Assembly: GCA_014843695.1 (NCBI GenBank)
Contig: JABXNX010000023.1
Location: forward strand, 393,993 to 457,992
Reading direction: 5' to 3'
Length of the DNA: 64,000 bases
Source of the DNA: Archivesica marissinica
Taxonomy: Eukaryota > Mollusca > Bivalvia > Venerida > Vesicomyidae
Position 1 is the stretch's first letter; each line of letters begins with the position of its first letter. Made by a program: the position numbers and the translations under genes. Below the pieces are notes generated by a model. That model did no database searches, was not told the origin of the DNA, and worked only from the letters and a program-made list of their open reading frames with translations. This document shows positions 55,501 through 64,000 of this stretch, piece by piece.

Positions 55501-58500
55501 TGTATAGGTGTATTTGTGTATTGCTGTATTGCTGTATTGCTGTACAGTGTATTGGTGTGTTGGTGTATTGCTGTATTGCTGTATTGCTGTACAGTGTATA
55601 GGTGTGTTGGTGTATCGCTGTATTGCTGTATTGCTGTGCAGTGTATATGTGTATTTGTGTATTGCTGTACAGTGTATAGGTGTGTTGGTGTATCGCTGTA
55701 TTGCTGTATTGCTGTACAGTGTATAGGTGTGTTGGTGTGTTGGTATGTTGCTGTATCGTGTATAGGTGTGTTTGTGTATAGCTGTATTGCTGTACAGTGT
55801 ATAGGTGTGTTGGTGTATTGCTGTACAGTGTATAGGTGTGTTGGTGTATTGCTATACAGTGTATATGTGTGTTGGTGTATTGCTGTACAGTGTATATGTG
55901 TGTTGATGTATTGCTGTATTGCTGTACAGTGTATATGTGTGTTTGTGTATTGCTTTACAGTGTATAGGTGTGTTTGTGTTTTGCTGTACAGTGTATAGGT
56001 GTGTTGGTGTATTGCTGTATTGCTGTACAGTACATATGTATGTTTGTGTATTGCTTTACAGTGTATAGGTGTGTTTGTGTATTGCTGTACAGTGTATAAG
56101 TGTGTTTGTGTATTGCGGTAGAGTGTATAGGTGTGTTGGTGTATCGCTGTATTGCTGTATTGCTGTACAGTGTATAGGTGTGTTGGTGTATCGCTGTATT
56201 GCTGTACAGTGTATAGGTGTATTTGTGTATTGCTGTATTGCTGTATTGCTGTACAGTGTATTGGTGTGTTGGTGTATTGCTGTATTGCTGTATTGCTGTA
56301 CAGTGTATAGGTGTGTTGGTGTATCGCTGTATTGCTGTGCAGTGTATATGTGTATTTGTGTATTGCTGTACAGTGTATAGGTGTGTTGGTGTATCGCTGT
56401 ATTGCTGTATTGCTGTACAGTGTATAGGTGTGTTGGTGTGTTGGTATGTTGCTGTATCGTGTATAGGTGTGTTTGTGTATAGCTGTATTGCTGTACAGTG
56501 TATAGGTGTGTTGCTGTATTGCTGTACAGTGTATGGGTGTGTTGGTGTATTGCTGTACAGTGTCTAGGTGTGTTGCTGTATCGCTGTATTGCTGTACAGT
56601 GTATAGGTGTGTTGGTGTATTGCTGTGCAGTGTATAGGTGTGTTTGTGTATTTCTGTACAGTGTATAGGTGTGTTGGTGTATTGCTGTACAGTGTATAGG
56701 TGTATTGGTGTATTGGTGTATTGCTGTACAGTGTATAGGTGTGTTGGTGTATTGCTGTACATTGTCTAGGTGTGTTGCTGTATTGCTGTACAGTGTTTAG
56801 GTGTGTTGGTGTGTTGCTGTATTGCTGTACAGTGTATAGATGTGTTTGTGTATTGCTGTATTGTTGTACAGTGTATAGGTATGTGTGTGTATTGGTGTAT
56901 TGTGCACAGTGTATAGGTGTGTTTGTGTATTGCTGTACCGTGTATAGGTGTGTTTTGTGTATTGCTGTACAGTGTATAGGTATGTTGGTGTATTGCTGTA
57001 CAGTGTATAGGTGTGTTGGTGTATTGCTGTACAATGTATATGTGTGTTGGTGTATTGCTGTACAGTGTATAGGTGTGTTGGTGTATTGCTGTATAGTGTA
57101 TATGTGTGTTTGTGTATTGCTTTACAGTGTATAGGTGTGTGTGTGTATTGCTGTGCAGTGTATAGGTGTATTTGTGTATTGCTGTACAGTGTATAGGTGT
57201 GTTGGTGTATTGCTGTACAGTGTATATGTGTGTTGGTGTATTGCTGTACTGTGTATAGGTGTGTTGCTGTATTGCTATACAGTGTATAGGTGTGTGTGTG
57301 TATTGCTGTACAGTGTATATGTGTGTTGGTGTATTGCTGTACTGTGTATAGGTGTGTTGGTGTATTGCTGTATAGTGTATATGTGTGTTTGTGTATTGCT
57401 TTACAGTGTATAGGTGTGTTTGTGTATTGCTGTGCAGTGTATAGGTGTATTTGTGTATTGCTGTACAGTGTATAGGTGTGTTGGTGTATCGCTGTATTGC
57501 TGTATTGCTGTATTGCTGTACAGTGTATAGGTGTGTTGGTCTATTGTTGTACAGTGTATATGTGTATTTGTGTATTGCTGTATTGCTGTACAGTGTATAG
57601 GTTTGTTTGTGTATTGCTGTACAGTGTATTGGTGTGTGTGTGTATTGCTGTACAGTGTATATGTGTATTTGTTTATTGCTGTATTGTTGTTAAGTGTATA
57701 GGTTGGTTTGTGTATTGCTGTACAGTGTATATGTGTGTTGGTGTATTGTTGTATTACTGTACTGTGTATAGGTGTGTTTGTGTATTGCTGTATTGCTGTA
57801 CAGTGTATAGGTGTATTGGTGTATTGCTGTACAGTGTATAGGTGTGTTTGTGTAGTGCTGTATTGCTGTACAGTGTATAGGTGTATTGCTGTATTGCTAT
57901 ACAGTGTATATGTGTGTTTGTGTATTGCTGTACAGTGTATAGGTGTGTTTGTGTATTGCTGTACAGTGTATAGGTTTGTTTGTGTATTGCTGTACAGTGT
58001 ATAGGTGTGTTGGTGTAATGCTGTACAGTGTATAGGTGTATTGGTGTATTGCTGTGCAGTGTATAGGTGTGTTTGTGTATTGCTGTACAGTATATAGGTG
58101 TGTTAGTGTATTGCTGTACAGTGTATAGGTGTGTTGCTGTATCGCTGTATTTCTGTACAGTGTATAGGTGTGTTTGTGTATTGCTGTATAGGGCATAGGT
58201 GTGTTGGTGTATTGCTGTACAGTGTATAGGTGTGTTGCTGTATCGCTGTATTGCTGTACAGTGTATGGATGTGTGTGGGTATTGCTGTGTTACTGTACAG
58301 TGTATAGGTGTGTTTGTGTATTGCTGTACAGTGTATAGGTGTGTTTGTGTATTGCTTTACAGTGTATAGGTGTGTTTGTGTATTGCTGTGCAGTGTATAG
58401 GTGTATTTGTGTATTGCTGTACAGTGTATAGGTGTGTTGGTGTATCGCTGTATTGCAGTATTGCTGTACAGTGTATAGGTGTGTTGGTCTATTGCTGTAC

Positions 58501-59730
58501 AGTGTCTAGGTGTGTTGCTGTATCGCAGTACAGTGTATTGGTGTGTTGGTGTATTGCTGTGCAGTGAATAGGTGTGTTTGTGTATTGCTGTACAGTGTAT
58601 AGGTGTGTTGGTGTATTGCTGTACATTGTATAGGTGTATTGGTGTATTGCAGTACTGCTGTACAGTGTCTAGGTGTGTTGCTGTATCGCTGTATTGCTGT
58701 ACAGTGTATAGGTGTATTGGTGTATTGCTGTACAGTGTATAGGTGTGTTGCTGTGTTGCTGTATTGCTGTACAGTGTATAGGTGTTTTGCTGTATCGCTG
58801 TATTGCTGTACAGTGTATAGGTGTATTGGTGTATTGCTGTACAGTGTATAGGTGTGTTGGTGTGTTGCTGTATTGCTGTACAGTGTATAGGTGTGTTGGT
58901 CTATTGCTGTACAGTGTCTAGGTGTGTTGCTGTATCGCTGTATTGCTGTACAGTGTATTGTTGTGTTGGGGTATTGCTGTGCAGTGTATAGGTGTGTTGC
59001 TGTATCCCTGTATTGCTGTACAGTGTATTGGTGTGTTGCTGTATCGTTGTATTGCTGTACAGTGTATAGGTGTGTTTTTGTATTGCTGTACAGTGTATAG
59101 GTGTGTTGGTGTATTGCTGTACAGTGTATAGGTGTGTTTGTGTATTGCTGTACCGTGTATAGGTGTGTTGTGTGTATTGCTGTACAGTGTATAGGTATGT
59201 TTGTGTATTGCTTTACAGTGCATAGGTGTGTTTGTGTATTGCTATACAGTGAATAGGTGTATTGCTGTATTGCTGTACAGTGTATAGATGTGTTTGTGTA
59301 TTGCTGTATTGCTGTACAGTGTATAGGTGTGTGTGTGTATTGGTGTATTGTGCACAGTGTATAGGTGTGTGTATTGCTGTACCATGTATAGGTGTGTTGG
59401 TGTATTGTTGTACAGTGTATAGGTGTGTTGGTGTATTGCTGTACAGTGTATATGTGTGTTGGTGTATTGCTGTACAGTGTATATGTGTGTTGATGTATTG
59501 CTGTACAGTGTATAGGTGTGTTGGTCTATTGCTGTACAGTGTCTAGGTGTGTTGCTGTATCGCTGTATTGCTGTACAGTGTATAGGTGTGTTGGTGTATT
59601 GCTGTGCAGTGTATAGGTGTGTTTGTGTATTGCTGTACAGTGTATAGGTGTGTTGGTGTATTGCTGTACATTGTATAGGTGTATTGGTGTATTGCAGTAT
59701 TGCTGTACAGTGTCTAGGTGTGTTGCTGTA
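52575..59730. repeat. Dispersed recurring block inside the compound array (four copies)
   Basis: A distinctive run begins at 52,575, 53,181, 58,603 and 59,648. It combines GCTGTACATTGTATAGG, GTGTATTGCAGTA and a GTGTCTAGGTGTGTTGCTG unit within about 130 bp each time. The first, third and fourth differ in small substitutions (for example CAGTACTGC near 58,651). Only the four blocks, not the whole span, are meant. Confidence 0.75.
55090..56505. repeat. Tandem duplication of about 709 bp in the compound array
   Basis: Rare markers match at offset 709: GCTATACAG at 55,142 and 55,851, GTACATATGT at 55,321 and 56,030, TATAAGTGTG at 55,386 and 56,095. After about 55,630 the offset becomes 701 (TGGTATGTTG at 55,741 and 56,442), so copy 2 lost exactly one 8-bp module. 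Since the offset equals the block length, the copies are adjacent. Confidence 0.85.
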
Positions 59731-61489
59731 TCGCTGTATTGCTGTACAGTGTATAGGTGTATTGGTGTATTGCTGTACAGTGTATAGGTGTGTTGGTGTG
59801 TTGCTGTATTGCTGTACAGTGTATAGGTGTGTTGGTCTGTTGCTGTACAGTGTCTAGGTGTGTTGCTGTATCGCTGTATTGCTGTACAGTGTATAGGTGT
59901 GTTGGTGTATTGCTGTGCAGTGTATATGTGTGTTTGTGTATTGCTGTACAGTGTATAGGTATGTTGGTGTATTGCTGTACAGTGTATAGGTGTATTGCTG
60001 TATTGCTGTATTGCTGTACAATGTATAGGTGTGTTGCTGTATCGCTGTATCGCTGTACAGTGTATAGGTGTATTGGTGTATTGCTGTACAGTGTTTAGGT
60101 GTGTTGGTGTGTTGCTGTATTGCTGTATTGCTCTACAGTGTATCGGTGTGTTGGTGTATTGCTGTATTGCTGTACAGTGTATAGGTGTTTTGGTGTATTG
60201 CTGTACAGTGTATAAGTGTGTGTGTGTGTTGGTGTATTGCTGTATTGCTGTACAGTGTCTAGGTGTGTTGCTGTATTGCTTTATTGCTGTACAGTGTATA
60301 GGTGTGTTGCTGTATTGCTGTACAGTGTAGAGGTGTGTTGCTGTATCGCTGTACAGTGTATTGGTATCTTTGTGTGTTGCTGTATTGCTGTATTGTTGTA
60401 CAGTGTATAGGTGTGTTTGTGTATTGCTGTACAGTGTATAGGTGTGTTGCTTTATCGCTGTATTGCTGTACAGTGTAGAGGTGTGTAGGTGTATTGCTGT
60501 TCCGTGTATTGGTGTGTTGCTGTATCGCTGTATTGCTGTACAGTGTATAGGTGTGTTGCTGTATTGCTGTACAGTGTATAGGTGTGTTGGTGTATTGGTG
60601 TATTGCTGTACAGTGTATAGGTGTGTTTGTGTATTGCTGTATTGCTGTACAGTGTATATATGTATTTGTGTATTGCTGTATTGCTGTACAGTGTATAGGT
60701 GTGTTGGTGTATTGCTGTATTGCTGTACAGTGTCTAGGTGTGTTGCTGTATTGCTGTACAGTGAATAGGTGTCTTGGTGTATTTCTGTACAGTGTATAGT
60801 AGTGTTGGTGTATTGCTGTATTGCTGTACATTGTATAGGTGTTGGTGTATTGCTGTATTGCTGTACAGTGTATTGGTGTGTTGGTGTATTGCTGTACAGT
60901 GTATAGTAGTGTTGGTGTATTACTGTATTGCTGTACGGTGTATAGGTGTGTTGGTGTATCACTCTATTGCTGTACAGTGTATAGGTGTGTTGGTGTATCA
61001 CTGTATTGCTGTACAGTGTATAGGTGTGTTGGTGTATCACTGTATTGCTGTACAGTGTATAGGTGTATTGCTGTATTGCTGTACAGTGTATAGTTGTGTT
61101 AGTGTATCACTGTATTGCTGTACAGTGTATAGGTGTGTTGGTGTATAGCTGTATTGCTGTACAGTTTATAGGTGTGTTGGTGTATTGCTGTACAGTGTAT
61201 AGGAGTGTTTGTGTGTTGGTGTATCGCTGTATTGCTGTTCAGTGTATAGGTGTGTTGGTGTATTGCTGTATTGCTGTACAGTGTCTAGGTGTGTTGGTGT
61301 ATTGCTGTATTGCTGTACAGTGTCTAGGTGTGTTGGTGTATTGCTGTATTGCTGTACAGTGTATAGGTGTGTTGGTGTATTGCTGTATTGCTGTTCAGTG
61401 TATAGGTGTGTTGGTGTATTGCTGTATTGCTGTACAGTGTATAGGTGTGCTACTGTATCACTGTGTTGCTGTACAGTGTATAGGTGTGT

Positions 61490-62020
61490 TGCTGTATTGC
61501 TGTGCAGTGTCTAGGTGTGTTGCTGCATCGCTGTATTGCTGTACAGTGTATAGGTGTGTTGGTGTATCACTGTATTGCTGTACAGTGTATAGGTATGTTG
61601 GTGTATCGCTGTATTGCTGTACAGTGCATAGGTGTGTTGGTGTATCACTGTATTGCTGTACAGTGTATAGGTGTGTTGGTGTATCACTGTATTGCTGTAC
61701 AGTGTGTAGGTGTGTTGGTGTATTGCTGTATTGCTGTACAGTGTATATGTGTGCTGCTGTATTGCTGTACAGTGTATAGGTGTGTTGCTGCATCGCTGTA
61801 TTGCTGTACAGTGTATAGGTGTGTTGGTGTATCACTGTATTGCTGTACAGTGTATAGGTGTGTTGGTGTATCGCTGTATTGCTGTACAGTGCATAGGTGT
61901 GTTGGTGTATCACTGTATTGCTGTACAGTGTATAGGTGTTTTGGTGTATCACTGTATTGCTGTACAGTGTATAGGTGTGTTGGTGTATCACTGTATTGCT
62001 GTACAGTGCATAGGTGTGTT
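61490..62020. repeat. 265-bp tandem duplication in the compound array
   Basis: TGCTGCATCG occurs at 61,521 and 61,786, and ACAGTGCATAGG at 61,621 and 61,886; the offset is 265 bp (six 39-bp units plus one 31-bp unit). The surrounding 61,000-62,150 is enriched for the GTATCACTG unit variant, which suggests local homogenisation. Confidence 0.8.
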
Positions 62021-64000
62021 GGTGTATCGCTGTATTGTTGTACATTGTATAGGTGTGTTGGTGTGTCACTGTATTGCTGTACAGTGCATAGGTGTGTTGG
62101 TGTATCACTGTATTGCTGTACATTGTATAGGTGTGTTGATGTGTTGCTGTATTGCTGTACAGTGTATAGGTATGTTTGTGTGTTGGTGTATTGCTGTATT
62201 GCTGTACAGTGTATATGTGTGCTGCTGTATTGCTGTACAGTGTATAGTTATGTTTGTGTGTTGGTGTTGGTGTTGGTGTATTGCTGTACAGTGTGTAGAT
62301 GTGTTGCTGTATCGCTGTATTGCTGTACAGTGTATAGGTGTGTTGGTGTATTTCTGTATTGCTGTACAGTGTATAGGTGTGTTGGTGTATTGCTGTTTTA
62401 CTGTACAGTGCATTGGTGTGTTGCTGTATTGCTGTACAGTGCATAGGTGTGTTGGTGTATTGCTGAATTGATGTACAGTGTATAGGTGTGTTGGTGTATT
62501 GCTGTATTGCTGTACAGTGTATAGGTGTGTTGGTGTATTGCTGTATTGCTGTACAGTGTATAGGTGTGTTGGTGTATTGCTGTATTGCTGTAAAGTGTAT
62601 AGGTGTGTTAGTGTATTGCTGTATTGCTGTACAGTATATAGGTGTGTTGGTGTATTGCTGTATTATATAGGTGTGTTGGTGTATTGCTGTACATTGTATA
62701 GGTGTGTTTATGTGTTGCTGTATTGCTGTATTGCTGTACAGTGTATTGGTATGTGTGTTTGTTGGTGTGTTGGTGTATTGCTGTACAGTGTGTAGGTGTG
62801 TTGGTGTATTGCTGTATTGCTGTACAGTGTATATGTGTGCTGCTGTATTGCTGTACAGTTTATAGGTATGTTTGTGTGTTGGTGTGTTGGTGTATTGCTG
62901 TACAGTGTGTAGGTGTGTTGCTGTATCGCTGTATTGCTGTTCAGTGTATAGGTGTGTTGGTGTATTTCTGTATTGCTGTACAGTGTATAGGTGTGTTGGT
63001 GTATTGCTGTACAGTGTATTGGTGTGTTGGTGTAGTGCTGTACATTGTATATGTGTGTTGTTGTATTGCTGTACAGTGTATATGTGTGTTGGTGTATTGC
63101 TGTACAGTGTATAGGTGTGTTTGTGTATTGCTGTACAGTGTATAGGTGTGTTGGTGTATTGCTGTACAGTGTATAGGTGTATTGGTGTATTGCTGTATTG
63201 CTGTACAGTGTCTAGGTGTGTTGCTGTATCACTGTATTGATGTACAGTGTATAGGTGTATTGGTGTATTGCTGTACAGTGTTTAGGTGTGTTGCTGTATT
63301 GATGTGCAGTGTATAGGTGTGTTGGTGTATTGCTGTACAGTGCATATGTGTGTTTGTGTGTTGTTGTATTCTGTATTGCTCTACAGTGTATATGTGTGTT
63401 GGTGTATTGCTGTACAGTGTATAGGTGTGTTGCTGTATTGATGTGCAGTGTATAGGTGTGTTGGTTTATTGCTGTACAGTGCATATGTGTGTTTGTGTGT
63501 TGGTGTATTCTGTATTGCTCTACAGTGTATATGTGTGCTGCTGTATTGCTGTACAGTGTATAGGTGTGTTGGTGTGTTGCTGTATTGCTGTATTGCTGTA
63601 CAGTATATAGGTATGTTTGTGTATTGCTGTATTGCTGTACAGTGTATAGCTGTGTTGCTGTATCGCTGTATTGCTGTACAGTGTAGAGGTGTGTAGGTGT
63701 ATTGCTGTACAGTGTATAGGTGTGTTTGTGTATTGCTGTTCAGTGTATAGGTGTGTTGCTGTATCGCTGTGTTGCTGTACAGTGTATAGGTGTGTTGCTG
63801 TAATGCTGTACAGTGTCTAGGTGTGTTGCTGTATCGCTGTATTACTGTACTCTGTATAGGTGTGTTGGTGTATTGGTGTATTGCTGTACAGTGTATAGGT
63901 GTGTTTGTGTGATGGTGTATTGCTGTATTGCTGTACAGTGTATAGGTGTGTTTGTGTATTGCTGTATTGATGTACAGTGTATAGGTGTGTTTGTGTATTG

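Larger units (their letters stand above)
49206..64000. repeat. 31/39/47-bp compound satellite array (runs off the window)
   Basis: The core unit is GTACAGTGTATAGGTGTGTT followed by GGTGTATTGCT (31 bp). The 8-bp module ATTGCTGT is present once, twice or three or more times, giving spacings of 31, 39 and 47 bp; at 51,121-51,199 the spacing is exactly 39. Variants include GTGTCTAGG, GTGTATATGTG, TGTTTGTGTATTG, GTATCGCTG and GTATCACTG. The palindrome CTGTACAG is in most units. Stop-free frames on both strands (such as CIAVQCIGVLVY on + and QHTYTLYSNT on -) are consequences of the repeat. The array continues past 64,000. Confidence 0.96.

Noticed and set aside
46179..63700. Overlapping frames on both strands in the 16-bp and 31/39-bp arrays (such as VYCCIAVQCIGVL and QHTYTLYSNT)
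   Set aside because: Opposite-strand frames over the same repeats and frequent 8-bp shifts mark them as composition artefacts.

Overview
This window is non-coding, satellite-rich eukaryotic DNA, probably metazoan. I see no recognisable gene, RNA gene, transposon or CRISPR array. About 97% of the called bases lie in a chain of head-to-tail tandem arrays with different unit lengths, separated by short unique islands. The size of the arrays, the 1,000-N assembly gap, the GTAAGT-type splice-donor motifs and the AATAAA hexamers fit an animal nuclear genome with many minisatellites (a marine invertebrate such as a mollusc is possible). Nothing here identifies a species.

Layout by unit length: 21 bp (1-21,122, with N at 10,143-11,142); 43 bp (21,123-35,390); 50 bp (35,391-36,404); unique island; 58 bp (36,665-36,905) running into a 150-bp direct duplication (to 37,166); 13 bp (37,253-38,006); unique island; 57 bp (38,110-43,150); short island; 53 bp (43,254-43,729); the largest informative island (43,730-44,164); 32 bp (44,165-44,996); island; 36 bp (45,083-45,261); 16 bp (45,262-47,006); 26 bp (47,007-49,104); 31/39/47 bp (49,206 to the window end).

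Long stop-free frames occur throughout the large arrays. They follow from the repeat units containing no stop in some frames, not from selection for protein. In the 21-bp array five of six frames are open. The 43-bp and 16-bp units shift frame at each copy and still stay open. I call no CDS.

The most interesting element is the 32-bp array at 44,165-44,996. Nearly every unit has a pyrimidine-rich tract, then TAG, immediately followed by GTAAGT. This is the layout of a recursive-splicing (ratchet) site, repeated about 26 times on the + strand directly after a possible small exon. Other points of note: CpG-decay variation in the 21-bp array; arrays that appear to derive from one another (43 to 50; 16, 26 and 31/39); a two-tetrad G-quadruplex-like 13-bp array; a GTAC core shared by seven arrays; multi-kb higher-order duplications; and a switch from C-rich to G-rich + strand near 45.1 kb.
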